DNA of 64,000 nucleotides from Nocardioides panaciterrulae. GTDB lineage: Bacteria; Actinomycetota; Actinomycetes; Propionibacteriales; Nocardioidaceae. Numbering within the stretch: the first letter of the stretch is position 1; each line of letters starts with the position of its first letter. The stretch is from contig NZ_JACCBG010000001.1 in assembly GCF_013409645.1 (NCBI RefSeq), forward strand, positions 1,116,001-1,180,000. Direction: 5' to 3'. This document shows, piece by piece, positions 23,980 to 34,975 of the stretch. The position numbers and the translations under genes are program-made. The notes beneath the pieces were generated by a model. That model searched no databases, was not told the origin of the DNA, and saw only the letters and a program-made list of their open reading frames with translations.

Positions 23980-24858
23980 GTGCGTATCGACCTCCACACC
24001 CACTCGCGGGCCAGCGACGGCACGCAGAGCCCGGAGGAGCTCGTCCGGGCGGCGTCGGCCGCGGGCCTGGACGTGCTGGCGCTCACCGACCACGACACCG
24101 CCGAGGGCTGGGCCGAGGCCGCCGCGGCCGCCACCCGGTGCGGGATCGCGCTGGTGCCGGGGATGGAGATCAGCACCCGTCACGACGGGCGCGGGGTGCA
24201 CCTGCTCGCCTACCTGCCCGACCCCACCCATCCGGCGCTGGTCGCCGAGCTCGACCGGATCCTGGAGGGCCGCAGCTCGCGGCTGCCGGTGATGCTGGAG
24301 CGGTTGCGCGAGCTCGGCATCGACATCGGCGACGAGGACGTGGACCGGGTCGCGGGCGACGCGGTCGCCGCGGGGCGGCCGCACGTCGCCGACGCCCTGG
24401 TCGAGCTGGGGGTGGTCGCGGACCGCTCCGAGGCGTTCCGCCGCTACCTGAGCGCGGGTCGGCCCGCCTATGCCAACCGGTACGCCGCGCCCCTGGAGCG
24501 GATGCTCTCGATCATCGACGCCGCGGGCGGGGTCAGCGTGATCGCGCACCCGTGGGGACGGCACGGTCGGCAGGAGCCCGACGAGGCCACGATCGCCGGC
24601 CTCGCCGAGGTCGGCCTGACCGGGATCGAGGTGGACCACCAGGACCACGACCAGGACGCGCGCGAGCGGCTGCGGGCCATCGCCCGCAACCTCGACCTGG
24701 TGGCCACCGGCTCCAGCGACCACCACGGCACCGGCAAGGTCGACCACGAGCTGGGCTGCAACACCACCGCCCCCGACCAGCTCGAGCGGCTGCTGGAGCT
24801 CGCCGGCCGGGCGGCCGCCCGCTCCGGCCGGGAGACCCCGCAGGTGGTGGGCGGGTGA
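23980..24858 (+). CDS. PHP-domain metal-dependent phosphoesterase
   Basis: The protein has 292 residues. The PHP metal motifs are all visible: DLHTHSRASDG (about 4-14), LTDHDT, GMEIS, IAHPWG and SSDHHG. This matches the TrpH/RNase AM-like family, which removes 5' nucleotides from RNA or hydrolyses 3',5'-bisphosphonucleotides. Hydrolysis of pAp, the by-product of PAPS-dependent sulfotransferases, is one possible role given three sulfotransferases nearby, but that link is inference. It overlaps the marC start by 4 bases. Confidence 0.87.
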   Translation: MRIDLHTHSRASDGTQSPEELVRAASAAGLDVLALTDHDTAEGWAEAAAAATRCGIALVPGMEISTRHDGRGVHLLAYLPDPTHPALVAELDRILEGRSSRLPVMLERLRELGIDIGDEDVDRVAGDAVAAGRPHVADALVELGVVADRSEAFRRYLSAGRPAYANRYAAPLERMLSIIDAAGGVSVIAHPWGRHGRQEPDEATIAGLAEVGLTGIEVDHQDHDQDARERLRAIARNLDLVATGSSDHHGTGKVDHELGCNTTAPDQLERLLELAGRAAARSGRETPQVVGG

Positions 24859-25472
24859 GCGCGGTGATCGACACGTTGCTGCTCACCGAGGTCTTCGTGA
24901 CGCTGTTCGTGATCATGGACCCGATCGGCACCATCCCGATCTTCTTGTCCCTCACCTCCGGGCGGTCCGCGGCCACGGCGCGGAAGTACGCCTGGCAGGC
25001 GGTCGCGGTGTCCTTCCTGGTGATCGCGATCTTCGCGTTCTTCGGCCAGCAGATCCTGGGCTACCTCGACATCTCGCTGCCCGCGCTGCAGTGCGCCGGC
25101 GGCCTGCTGCTGCTGCTGGTGGCGCTCGAGCTGCTGACCGACCAGGAGAAGGAGCCCACCGCGTCCGTCGGCTCCAACGTCGCCCTGGTGCCACTGGGCA
25201 CGCCGCTGCTGGCCGGCCCCGGCGCCATCGTGGCCACGATGGTGTTCTCCCGGCAGGTCCACAGCGGGCCGGAGTTCCTGGCGGTCGGCCTCGGGGTCGT
25301 CGCCGTGCACGTGTGCCTGTGGGCCGCGATGCGCTTCTCGCTGCCGATCCTGCGCCTGATCCGCGAGGGCGGGGTGCTGCTGGTCACCAGGATCTCCGGC
25401 CTGCTGCTCTCCGCGATCGCGGTCCAGCTCGTCGCCGACGCGGTCCGCGCGTTCATCGCCGGCGAGGGCTGA
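24855..25472 (+). CDS. MarC-family membrane protein
   Basis: The protein has 205 residues and six predicted membrane helices. The MarC/UPF0056 signature is clear in FVIMDPIGTIPIFLSLT (about 18-34) and PLGTPLLAGPGAIVATMV. The transported molecule is unknown for the family. It begins with GTG overlapping the PHP stop (GTGA). Confidence 0.87.
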   Translation: MSAVIDTLLLTEVFVTLFVIMDPIGTIPIFLSLTSGRSAATARKYAWQAVAVSFLVIAIFAFFGQQILGYLDISLPALQCAGGLLLLLVALELLTDQEKEPTASVGSNVALVPLGTPLLAGPGAIVATMVFSRQVHSGPEFLAVGLGVVAVHVCLWAAMRFSLPILRLIREGGVLLVTRISGLLLSAIAVQLVADAVRAFIAGEG

Positions 25473-25486
25473 CCGGGCACCCGGGA

Positions 25487-25500
25487 GCGCCCCGGGGCGC
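25487..25500. terminator. putative bidirectional terminator palindrome
   Basis: GCGCCCC followed directly by GGGGCGC is a perfect 14-base palindrome between the convergent marC and SDR genes. It has no loop bases or T-run, so it is a weaker candidate. Confidence 0.35.
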
Positions 25501-25517
25501 CCTCTCGCGCTGCCGGC

Positions 25518-26297
25518 CTACTTCCGGCCGACGGCCTGGAACCGCTGCAGGAGGCCGCGCGGGACCAGCCGGGCGACCGTGGCGACCGCCTTGTAGCGCT
25601 TGCTCGGGATCGACAGCGCCCGGCCGCGGTCGAAGTCGGCGAGCGCCTCGGCGACCAGGTCGTCGACGTCGAGCCACATGAAGGACGGCGCGGAGTCGCG
25701 GCGGACGTCCATCCGCTCGTGGAACTCGGTGCGGGTGAAGCCGGGGCACAGCGTCATCACGCGCACACCGCGGGGGCGGTACTCCGCGGCGGCCCAGGAG
25801 CCGAAGCTGTTCACCCAGGCCTTGGCGGCGCTGTAGGTGCCGCGGGGGAGGAACGCCGCGACGCTGGAGACGTTGATGATCCCGCCGTGACCGCGCCGGA
25901 CCATCGGGCCGAGCGCGGCGTGGCTGAGCCGCAGCACCGCGGTCACCAGGACGTCGAGCATCGCGTTCTCCGCGTCCACGGTGTTGTCGAGGAAGCGCTT
26001 CCTCAGCCCGAAGCCGGCGTTGTTGACCAGCAGGTCGACCGGTCGGTCGGGGTCGGCCAGCCGGGCCTCGACCCGGGCCAGCGAGGCGCGGTCGACCAGG
26101 TCGGCGGCGAGCACCTCGACGGCCACGCCGTAGGCCGACCGCAGCTCGGCGGCGACCGCCTCGAGCCGCTCCTCGTCGCGGGCGACGAGGACCAGGTCGT
26201 GCCCGCGGCGAGCCAGCTGCACCGCGAAGGCGTGGCCGATGCCCGCGGTCGGGCCGGTCACCAGGGCGGTGCCGGGGAGGGGTCGCGTCTCAGACAT
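25518..26297 (-). CDS. SDR-family oxidoreductase
   Basis: The protein has 259 residues. The cofactor loop is TGPTAGIGHA (about 14-23), NNAG is present, and the catalytic Ser is in INVSSVAAF with the Tyr and Lys in YSAAK. ARDEERL after the second strand suggests NADP(H). It resembles classical SDRs of the DltE/YqjQ type; the substrate is not known. The start at 26297 gives the conserved MSETRPLPGTALVTG beginning. Confidence 0.85.
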   Translation of the reverse strand: MSETRPLPGTALVTGPTAGIGHAFAVQLARRGHDLVLVARDEERLEAVAAELRSAYGVAVEVLAADLVDRASLARVEARLADPDRPVDLLVNNAGFGLRKRFLDNTVDAENAMLDVLVTAVLRLSHAALGPMVRRGHGGIINVSSVAAFLPRGTYSAAKAWVNSFGSWAAAEYRPRGVRVMTLCPGFTRTEFHERMDVRRDSAPSFMWLDVDDLVAEALADFDRGRALSIPSKRYKAVATVARLVPRGLLQRFQAVGRK

Positions 26298-26358
26298 GTG
26301 GCCAAGCAAACAGGTGTCGCCGCGATTCGGGCAAGCCGGTCGGGCATGATGTCGACCG

Positions 26359-27177
26359 ATGACCACCACACTCGCGGTCGCCAACCAGAAGGGCGGCGTC
26401 GCCAAGACGACCACGGTCGCGTCGCTGGGCGCCGCGCTCGCCGAGCTGGGCCACCGGGTGCTGCTCGTCGACCTCGACCCGCAGGCCTGCCTGACCTTCT
26501 CCCTGGGCATCGACCCGGAGGACCTCGAGCTCTCGGTCCACCACGTGCTCACCAAGGGCCTCGACCCCACCGAGGTGATCATCGAGACCGAGGACGGGGT
26601 CGACCTGCTGCCGGCGACCATCGAGCTGGCCCGCGCGGAGGCGGAGCTGCTGACCCGCACCGGGCGCGAGCATGTCGTGAAGTCGGTGCTCGAGGGGCTG
26701 GAGGAGGACCTCGCCGACGAGTTCTACGACTGGGTGCTGCTGGACTGCCCGCCCTCGCTCGGCGTGCTGACCGTCGCGGCGCTCACCGCCGCCGACGGCG
26801 TCCTGGTGCCGCTGCAGTGCGAGACCCTCTCGCACCGTGGGGTGGGCCAGCTCCTCGACACGGTCCACGACGTACGCCGGTTCACCAACCGCCGGCTCGA
26901 GGTGTGGGGCGTGCTGCCGACGCTGTACGACGGCCGCACCAACCACGCGCGCACGGTGCTGGAGACGATCAGCGACACCTACGACCTCGAGGTCGTGGAG
27001 CCGCCGATCCCCAAGACGATCAAGTTCGCCGAGGCGCCCGCCGCGGGCCGGTCCATCCTGGCCACCAACCGCAGCAACAAGGGCGCCCAGGCCTACCGCG
27101 AGGTGGCCGCCAACCTGGTCGAGCGGAGCACGCGGCCGCGCCGCGCCGCGCGCAAGGCGTCGACGAGGAGGAGCTGA
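26359..27177 (+). CDS. ParA/MinD-type ATPase
   Basis: The protein has 272 residues with the deviant Walker A KGGVAKTTT (about 11-19), DLDPQACLTFSLG (A') and LLDCPPSLGVLT (Walker B). It is like Soj/ParA but has no parB neighbour, so it is probably an orphan ParA that positions some cargo other than the chromosome origin, or acts in cell growth. CATGAT 8 bases upstream of the ATG may be the -10. The next gene, an L,D-transpeptidase, is 3 bases downstream. Confidence 0.85.
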   Translation: MTTTLAVANQKGGVAKTTTVASLGAALAELGHRVLLVDLDPQACLTFSLGIDPEDLELSVHHVLTKGLDPTEVIIETEDGVDLLPATIELARAEAELLTRTGREHVVKSVLEGLEEDLADEFYDWVLLDCPPSLGVLTVAALTAADGVLVPLQCETLSHRGVGQLLDTVHDVRRFTNRRLEVWGVLPTLYDGRTNHARTVLETISDTYDLEVVEPPIPKTIKFAEAPAAGRSILATNRSNKGAQAYREVAANLVERSTRPRRAARKASTRRS

Positions 27178-27180
27178 GCC

Positions 27181-27918
27181 GTGGGGCGTCACCGTGAGCA
27201 GCAGACCCGGGCCCGCTACGGGCGGATGGCCGTGCTCGGCTCCTCGGCGACCGTCACGCTGGTCGCCGTGCTCGGCGGGACCGGCATCCTGCCCTCCGCC
27301 GCCACCGACCACCCGGCCGCCGCGCGGGCGGGCCACCTGATCGCGGCGCCGAGCCCGACGACCCCGCCGAGCGCGACCACCCGGGGACCGCAGGGCCCGG
27401 ACCGGGCGGCCGACCGGCCGGCCGCCGTGGCGCTGCGCCCCGGGCGCGCCCACAGCGGGATCAGCAGCCCGGGCAGCCCCGACGCCGTCGAGGTGCGCGA
27501 CCGGACCACGCGGGACGCCGCGCTGCCGCTGCGCTCCGGCGAGGGCCGGCGGATCGTGTTCAGCCAGAACCGCCAGCGGGTGTGGCTGGTCGGCGCGCAC
27601 GACCGGGTGCGGCGGACCTACCCGGTCAGCGGCAGCGTCACCGACAACCTCGCGCCGGGCACCTACGCGGTCTACTCGCGCTCCGAGCAGGCGTGGGGCA
27701 TCGACGACTCCGGCACGATGAAGTACTTCGTCCGCTTCGCCCACGGGCAGAACGCCGCGATCGGGTTCCACGACATCCCGATCAAGGACGGTCACCTGCT
27801 CCAGTCGGTCGCCGACCTGGGCACGCCGCAGTCCCACGGCTGCATCCGCCAGCGGCGCACCGACGCGATCGCGCTGTGGCGCTTCGCCCCGGTGGGCACC
27901 ACCGTCGTCGTGGTGTGA
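27181..27918 (+). CDS. membrane-anchored L,D-transpeptidase (YkuD)
   Basis: The protein has 245 residues. One N-terminal hydrophobic helix (about 16-38) is followed by a Pro/Ala/Thr linker and a YkuD domain (about 118-245). The catalytic Cys lies in SHGCIRQRRTD, with the upstream GFHDIP His. These enzymes make 3-3 cross-links in peptidoglycan. It follows the ParA-like gene by 3 bases, suggesting that the ATPase may help localise wall synthesis, which is inference. Confidence 0.87.
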   Translation: MGRHREQQTRARYGRMAVLGSSATVTLVAVLGGTGILPSAATDHPAAARAGHLIAAPSPTTPPSATTRGPQGPDRAADRPAAVALRPGRAHSGISSPGSPDAVEVRDRTTRDAALPLRSGEGRRIVFSQNRQRVWLVGAHDRVRRTYPVSGSVTDNLAPGTYAVYSRSEQAWGIDDSGTMKYFVRFAHGQNAAIGFHDIPIKDGHLLQSVADLGTPQSHGCIRQRRTDAIALWRFAPVGTTVVVV

Positions 27919-27925
27919 CCCCGGC

Positions 27926-27946
27926 GGCCGCGCAGCTCGCGCGGCC
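27926..27946. terminator. putative bidirectional terminator hairpin
   Basis: GGCCGCGC-AGCTC-GCGCGGCC is a perfect 8-bp stem with a 5-base loop, between the convergent L,D-transpeptidase and DEAD-box genes. There is no T-run. Confidence 0.45.
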
Positions 27947-27966
27947 CGGCCCCCGGGGCCGAGAGC

Positions 27967-29469
27967 TCAGTCGGACGAGGCGGGCGCGGCGTCCGCCGCG
28001 CCGGAGCCCGAGCCGGACGGGCGGCGGCGCCGACGGTTGCGGCTGCGTCCGGCGCCCTCGGGGCGCTGGCCGCCCTCGGAGTCCTGGCCCTCGGGGCCGC
28101 TGGCCGCACTGGCGGTGGCCTCCGCGCCCTCGACGGTCTGGCCACTGCGGCTGCGGGTGCGGCTCCGGTTGCGGCTGCGGGACGGGCGGTCGCCGGAGCG
28201 CTCCGTGCGCTCGGAGCGGTCGGAGCGCTCGGGCCGCGGCGAGCGCTCGCGCGGGGGCGCCTCGACGAGCCGGCCCTTCGTGCCGGGCGCGATGCCGAGG
28301 TCGTGGAAGAGGTGCTCGGAGGTGGAGTAGGTCTCCTGCGGCTCGTCGAAGGGCAGGTCGAGGGCCTTGTTGATCATCTTCCAGCGGTGCAGGTCCGCCC
28401 AGTCGACGAAGGTCACCGCGACGCCGGTCGCGCCGGCCCGGCCGGTGCGGCCGATCCGGTGGACGTAGGTCTTGTCGTCCTCGGGGCAGGTGTAGTTGAT
28501 GACGTGGGAGACGCCGGCCACGTCGATGCCGCGGGCCGCGACGTCGGTGGCGACGAGGACCTGGATCTTGTCCTCGCGGAACCGCGCCATCGCCCGCTCG
28601 CGGGCCGCCTGCTGCATGTCGCCGTGCAGCGGGCTGGACTTGAAGCCGCGCTCGGCCAGGTCGTCGGCGATTCGCTGCGCCTGGCGCTTGGTGCGGGTGA
28701 AGACGATGACCTTGCCGGCGTCGTCGGCCTGCAGGATCCGGCCGACGATCTCGGGCTTGTCGAGGTCGTGGGCCTGGAAGATGAACTGCGCGGTGGCGGG
28801 TACGGTCGCGTTCTCGTAGGACGACTCCGCGCGGATGTTCATCGGGTGCCGCATGTGGATGCGGGCCAGCGACACGATCGCGGCGGGCATCGTGGCCGAG
28901 AACAGCATGGTCTGCCGGGTCTCGGGGGTCATCTTCAAGATCCGCTCGACGTCGGGCAGGAAGCCCAGGTCCAGCATCTCGTCGGCCTCGTCGAGCACCA
29001 GCGCGTGCACGTGGGAGATGTCGAGGGCCCGGCGGTTGGCCAGGTCGATGAGCCGGCCGGGGGTGCCGACGACGACGTCGACGCCCGACTCGAGCGCCTC
29101 GAGCTGGGACTCGTAGCCAACGCCGCCGTAGACGGTGAGGACGCGCAGGCCGCGGTCCTTGCCGGCCAGCGCGAGGTCGCTGGAGACCTGCAGCGCCAGC
29201 TCACGGGTCGGGGCGACGACCAGGGCCTGGGGCTTGCCCTGCGGCAGCTCGGCGTAGTCGGGGTCCTTGGGGGAGACGCTGCGCTGCAGGACCGGGATGC
29301 CGAACGCCAGCGTCTTGCCGGTGCCGGTGCGGGCCTGGCCGATCAGGTCGGTGCCCATCAGGGCGACCGACAGGGTCATCTCCTGGATGGCGAAGGGGGT
29401 CGTGATGCCGGCGCGCTCGAGCGCGTCGCAAATCTCGGGAAGGACCCCGAGCTCTCGGAACGTGGTCAC
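27967..29469 (-). CDS. DEAD-box RNA helicase (RhlE-like)
   Basis: The protein has 500 residues. Motifs are Q (FRELGVLPEI, ITTPFAIQEM), I ARTGTGKT, Ia PTRELA, II DEAD, III SAT, V ARGID and VI HRIGRTGRAG. After about residue 395 comes a basic, low-complexity tail rich in Arg/Ser/Glu (for example RSDRSERTERSGDRPSRSR), typical of actinobacterial RhlE and able to bind RNA. It starts with GTG at 29469. The divergent ferritin-like gene next to it matches the arrangement known in mycobacteria. Confidence 0.9.
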   Translation of the reverse strand: MTTFRELGVLPEICDALERAGITTPFAIQEMTLSVALMGTDLIGQARTGTGKTLAFGIPVLQRSVSPKDPDYAELPQGKPQALVVAPTRELALQVSSDLALAGKDRGLRVLTVYGGVGYESQLEALESGVDVVVGTPGRLIDLANRRALDISHVHALVLDEADEMLDLGFLPDVERILKMTPETRQTMLFSATMPAAIVSLARIHMRHPMNIRAESSYENATVPATAQFIFQAHDLDKPEIVGRILQADDAGKVIVFTRTKRQAQRIADDLAERGFKSSPLHGDMQQAARERAMARFREDKIQVLVATDVAARGIDVAGVSHVINYTCPEDDKTYVHRIGRTGRAGATGVAVTFVDWADLHRWKMINKALDLPFDEPQETYSTSEHLFHDLGIAPGTKGRLVEAPPRERSPRPERSDRSERTERSGDRPSRSRNRSRTRSRSGQTVEGAEATASAASGPEGQDSEGGQRPEGAGRSRNRRRRRPSGSGSGAADAAPASSD

Positions 29470-29616
29470 GTCTTCTGCTTTCGTGAGTAGCTGCTGCGGA
29501 AGGACTTCATCCGGGCGGAAGACTCACTCAAGCGCTCTCAAGGGCCTGCCGCGCACATGCCTGGCACGCTTCCCGCCGGTGGCGGGCGCGACGATGGTTC
29601 CTCTGCACTGTATCGG

Positions 29617-29622
29617 TAGGGT
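29617..29622 (+). promoter_or_regulatory. putative -10 element (TAGGGT) for the ferritin-like gene
   Basis: The hexamer ends 6 bases before the ATG at 29629, supporting a leaderless transcript. Confidence 0.5.
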
Positions 29623-29628
29623 GCGCGC

Positions 29629-30351
29629 ATGCCCGAATCGCCCGAATCGTCGGCGCGCGCCGCCCAGCCCGACTGGCCGCCGGCCCTCCAGGACGCCGAG
29701 TACCGCGAAGCCGTGGTGGACCTGCTCGGCGCCATCGCGTACGGCGAGATCTCGGCCTTCGAGCGCCTCGGCGAGGACGCCAAGCTGGCCCCCGACCTGC
29801 AGGACAAGGTGGCGATCGGGGCGATGGCCACCGCCGAGTTCGGGCACATCGGCCCGCTGCTGGACCGGCTGGCCGAGCTCGGCGCCGACCCGTACGCGGC
29901 GATGGCGCCGTTCCGCTCCGCGATCGACCTCTTCCACGAGCACACCGCGCCGGCCGACTGGTACGAGGGCCTGGTCAAGGCCTTCGTCGGCGACAACCTG
30001 GCCAACGACTTCTACCGCGAGATCGCGGCCTACCTCGACGCCGACACCCGTGACCTGGTGGTGGCCTCGCTGGAGGACAGCGGGCACTCGGCGTTCGTCG
30101 TCGACCGGGTCCGCGCGGCCATCGCCGCCGAGCCCCGGCTGGGGGGACGGCTCGCCCTGTGGGGCCGGCGGCTGATGGGCGAGGCGCTCACCCAGGGGCA
30201 GCGGGTCGTCGCGGAGCGCGACGCCCTCTCGGCGCTGCTGGCCGGGGGAGTGGACCGGCCCGGACTCGACCTGGCCGCGATCGGCCGGATGTTCGCCCGG
30301 CTGACCGAGCGGCACGCCGAGCGGATGGCCGAGCTCGGCCTCGACTCCTGA
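29629..30351 (+). CDS. ferritin-like fold protein (MiaE-related)
   Basis: The 240-residue protein is all-helical. The metal-type motifs AYGEISAFERL, ATAEFGHI (ExxH) and LEDSGHSAF fit the ferritin-like diiron family related to the tRNA-(ms2io6A) hydroxylase MiaE. Actinobacterial members sit beside RhlE and their reaction is not established. No signal peptide is seen. Confidence 0.75.
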   Translation: MPESPESSARAAQPDWPPALQDAEYREAVVDLLGAIAYGEISAFERLGEDAKLAPDLQDKVAIGAMATAEFGHIGPLLDRLAELGADPYAAMAPFRSAIDLFHEHTAPADWYEGLVKAFVGDNLANDFYREIAAYLDADTRDLVVASLEDSGHSAFVVDRVRAAIAAEPRLGGRLALWGRRLMGEALTQGQRVVAERDALSALLAGGVDRPGLDLAAIGRMFARLTERHAERMAELGLDS

Positions 30352-30391
30352 CCGCGTACTCCTGACGGCGTCAGGCACCGACAGCCCGGGC

Positions 30392-32239
<1,848 letters not shown>

Positions 32240-32258
32240 GGACGGCTTCCTCCTGTGC

Positions 32259-33275
32259 TCAGACCGACGACTGAGCAGAGATCGTGCCACCGATGTTGTC
32301 GATCAGCTCGCGCACCAGCTCGGCTGCGCGGATCGCGTCCTCCTCGGTCCGGCGGAACCGGGTCGCCGTCAGGTCGTGTCCACCGGCCGAGGCGCGGGCG
32401 CTGAGGTCCCTGTTGAGGGCGGCCTTCTCCTCCAGGCTCCGCAACGCCATCCACAGCGCGCTCTCGAGCGACACGGTCTGGCGCGCGACCAGGCTCTCGG
32501 GGGACCAGGCGTGCCCCACCCGGCACCGGTAGCGCACGAGCGGGCCCTCGGTGATCTCGAAGAGCGCGCCGTGGCAGTCCGGGCAGGCGAAGCCCGAGGG
32601 CGTGCCGGGACGGTCGGGGTCGTGCATGGCCCCGGGGGCCAGGTCAGCCATGGCGGTCTCCATGTTCATCAGCGGTGTCGGGGCGGGGACCGGCTCCGGT
32701 GGCGCCTTCACCAGTCGGGCCAGCTCGGTGGCGATCGCCGCCGCCGGCAACACCTGGTCGACGGCGGCGGCGGTCGCCGCCGCGCGCGGCATGGCGTCGA
32801 ACAGCGCCTCGTCGAAGTCCTGCACGAGGCCGACCCCGCCCTGCTGCCTGACCGCCACCATGCCGGCGGCCCCGTCGTCGAGGGAGCCCGAGAGCACGAC
32901 CGCGACCACGCGGGGGCCCTGCGCCCTCGCGGCGGACCGGAACAGGACGTCGATGGCGGGACGGTGACCGTTCTCCTGGGGCCCTCGGGTCAGCGTGACC
33001 ACGCCGTCCGCGACGACGAGGTGGCGGTCGGGGGGCGCGACGAGGATCGTGCCCCCGGCGAGCGGCTCGCCCTCGACCGCGTGCCGCGCGGGCAGCGGGC
33101 CGGCACGCGCCAGGATGGCCGGCAGGGCGCTGGCGCCGCTCGGCGGCACGTGGAGCACCACGAGGACGCAACCCGGGAAGTCGGCCGGCAGCGCGGCGGC
33201 GAGCTCGCGCAACGCCTCGACACCTCCGGCCGAGGCACCGACCACGACGACGGTGGGACGCGAGACCTCGGTCAC
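32259..33275 (-). CDS. CheB-type protein-glutamate methylesterase
   Basis: The protein has 338 residues and lacks the usual response-regulator domain. The catalytic triad is visible: Ser15 in GASAGG, His42 in VLHVPP and Asp134 in GSLDDGAAG. A C-terminal zinc ribbon (CPDCHGALFE and RCRVGHAWSPESL, about 230-260) and a helical tail follow, as in stress-type CheB proteins outside flagellar operons. It starts with GTG at 33275 and is in an operon with the CheR-PAS gene. Confidence 0.87.
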   Translation of the reverse strand: MTEVSRPTVVVVGASAGGVEALRELAAALPADFPGCVLVVLHVPPSGASALPAILARAGPLPARHAVEGEPLAGGTILVAPPDRHLVVADGVVTLTRGPQENGHRPAIDVLFRSAARAQGPRVVAVVLSGSLDDGAAGMVAVRQQGGVGLVQDFDEALFDAMPRAAATAAAVDQVLPAAAIATELARLVKAPPEPVPAPTPLMNMETAMADLAPGAMHDPDRPGTPSGFACPDCHGALFEITEGPLVRYRCRVGHAWSPESLVARQTVSLESALWMALRSLEEKAALNRDLSARASAGGHDLTATRFRRTEEDAIRAAELVRELIDNIGGTISAQSSV

Positions 33276-33366
33276 CGGACGTCGCCTCCTCGGGCTTGTA
33301 CGATGCGAAGAGTCGGGGCCGTCAGCGGCGCGGCGGCGCCGCGAGCTCCACTAGGGAGATTCTGTC

Positions 33367-34647
33367 ATGGCGGACCACACCGAGCACGACCCGATCTGGA
33401 GGTCGGCGACCTTCGCGAGCGAGCTGAGCGCTCTCCGTCGACGTGTCGACGAGGCCAGGCTGGCGGGCGCCGGTGACTCGCGCCTGTTGGTCGAGGATCT
33501 CGACACGGCCTACGAGGAGCTGCGGGTCGCCGACGCGGACCTGCGCGCCCAGCAGGAGCACATCGTCGGGCTGCTGCGGGACCAGCGTGCGGTCGCGCTC
33601 CAGCACGAGCGCACGATCTCGCTGGTCCCGGTGCCAGTGGTCTCCACCGACCGCTTCGGTGTCATCCGCGCCGTCAACTCCGCGGCCGCCACGCTGGTCG
33701 GCGCCGGGATCGCCGACCTGGTCCGGAAGCCGCTCGCCGTCCTGGTCGCCCCCGAGGGTCGGCAGGCACTGCGCGACCTCCTCAGCCGGGTCCCCGCCGA
33801 GGGGGAGACCGCTCGCTGCCGGCTCGCGGTGCGGCGCCGAGACGGGGACACGGTCGACGTCGAGGCCTTCGCCTCGGCGCTCCCGGGGCACCCGGTCGAG
33901 CTCGTGTGGATGCTGCTGGACGCCGACGTGGCGAGCACCGGGTCCGGGGCGGGGCTGCCGCAGGCCGTGATCGACCTCGCCTCACTGCCGGCCCGGCACA
34001 CCGAGGCCCCCGAGCTCCTCAGGGAGGCCGTGGGCGTGTGCCGGCAGCTCCTCGGGGACGAGATCGAGGTCAGCGTCGCGCTGGGGGACCCGGGGGCGCC
34101 CCTGCTCGTGCTGACCTCGTCACAGGAGTCGCGAGAGCTCGACGAGGGGCAGGTGTCCGCTGCTGCCGGGCCGCAGCTGGCGGCACACGCGTCCGGAGTC
34201 CTCATCACGACCGACGACATGTCCGACGACCCGCGGTGGCCGGCGCTGCGCGGCCGGATCCACGGTGAGCTTCGAGCCGCCGCGAGCGCGCCGTTCGAGT
34301 TCGGGACCGGTGAGGTGGGTGTGCTGAGCGTCTACGCCGCCCGGCACGGCCTGTCGGCGCCGCTGGTGGAGCAGGTGGTGCTGCTGGCCTCGGCGATCGG
34401 CACCGCTCTTCACGAGCTCCGGGCCCGCGACGAGCTGCAGGAGATGGCCCAGCAGCTGCAGACGGCGCTGGAGGCCCGTCCGGAGATCGAGCAGGCCAGG
34501 GGCATCGTCATGGCCGAGCGGCGCTGTGACGCGGACGCGGCGTTGCGGCACCTGTTGGACCTCAGCAGCGCCCGGCACATGGAGCTGGGCGACCTGGCAC
34601 GCGAAGTCGTGGACGAGATGTCGGCCGGCGGTCCGCCCCGCCTCTGA
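33367..34647 (+). CDS. PAS-GAF-ANTAR RNA-binding regulator
   Basis: The protein has 426 residues. An N-terminal coiled coil (about 15-80) leads to a PAS domain (about 85-185), a GAF-like domain (about 200-350) and a C-terminal ANTAR domain (about 370-425, IEQARGIVMAERRCDADAALRHLL). ANTAR proteins bind two-hairpin RNAs and prevent transcription termination. The sensory domains suggest a ligand or redox input. GGGAG lies 9 bases before the ATG. It is divergent from the CheB/CheR-PAS operon and shares the same intergenic region, so it may control or be controlled with it. Confidence 0.85.
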   Translation: MADHTEHDPIWRSATFASELSALRRRVDEARLAGAGDSRLLVEDLDTAYEELRVADADLRAQQEHIVGLLRDQRAVALQHERTISLVPVPVVSTDRFGVIRAVNSAAATLVGAGIADLVRKPLAVLVAPEGRQALRDLLSRVPAEGETARCRLAVRRRDGDTVDVEAFASALPGHPVELVWMLLDADVASTGSGAGLPQAVIDLASLPARHTEAPELLREAVGVCRQLLGDEIEVSVALGDPGAPLLVLTSSQESRELDEGQVSAAAGPQLAAHASGVLITTDDMSDDPRWPALRGRIHGELRAAASAPFEFGTGEVGVLSVYAARHGLSAPLVEQVVLLASAIGTALHELRARDELQEMAQQLQTALEARPEIEQARGIVMAERRCDADAALRHLLDLSSARHMELGDLAREVVDEMSAGGPPRL

Positions 34648-34677
34648 CGTACGCCGCCGGCCGCAGCGGGCGACGTC

Positions 34678-34899
34678 TCAGCTGCGGAAGCCGACCGCCC
34701 CGACGACGCCGCCGCCGATCTCGACGTAGGCCAGCTTGTCGGCCGGAACCACGACCTTGCGGTGCTTGCTGTCGGTGAGCACGAGGACGCCGCCGGAGGC
34801 GACCGCCTCGGTCACGGTCTTCTCGACGCTCTCGGCGCTCTCGTCGGTGTCGACGACGAGCTCTCGGGGGGCGTGCTGGACGCCGATCTTGACCTCCAC
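34678..34899 (-). CDS. DUF3107 protein
   Basis: The product has 73 residues beginning VEVKIGVQHAPRELVVDTD, an actinobacterial DUF3107 protein. It is a compact beta-alpha-beta fold with no known activity. The GTG at 34899 is preferred over an earlier in-frame ATG at 34935 because AAAGGA lies just upstream and family members start here. It precedes the TetR and MoeZ genes, the usual neighbourhood. Confidence 0.87.
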   Translation of the reverse strand: MEVKIGVQHAPRELVVDTDESAESVEKTVTEAVASGGVLVLTDSKHRKVVVPADKLAYVEIGGGVVGAVGFRS

Positions 34900-34975
34900 G
34901 GTCGGATCCTTTCGGGTCGGCTGGGTCCGGACCACGCGGGCCCGGCTGGTGTCCGGGACTGGGTCCGGGCCGGGT

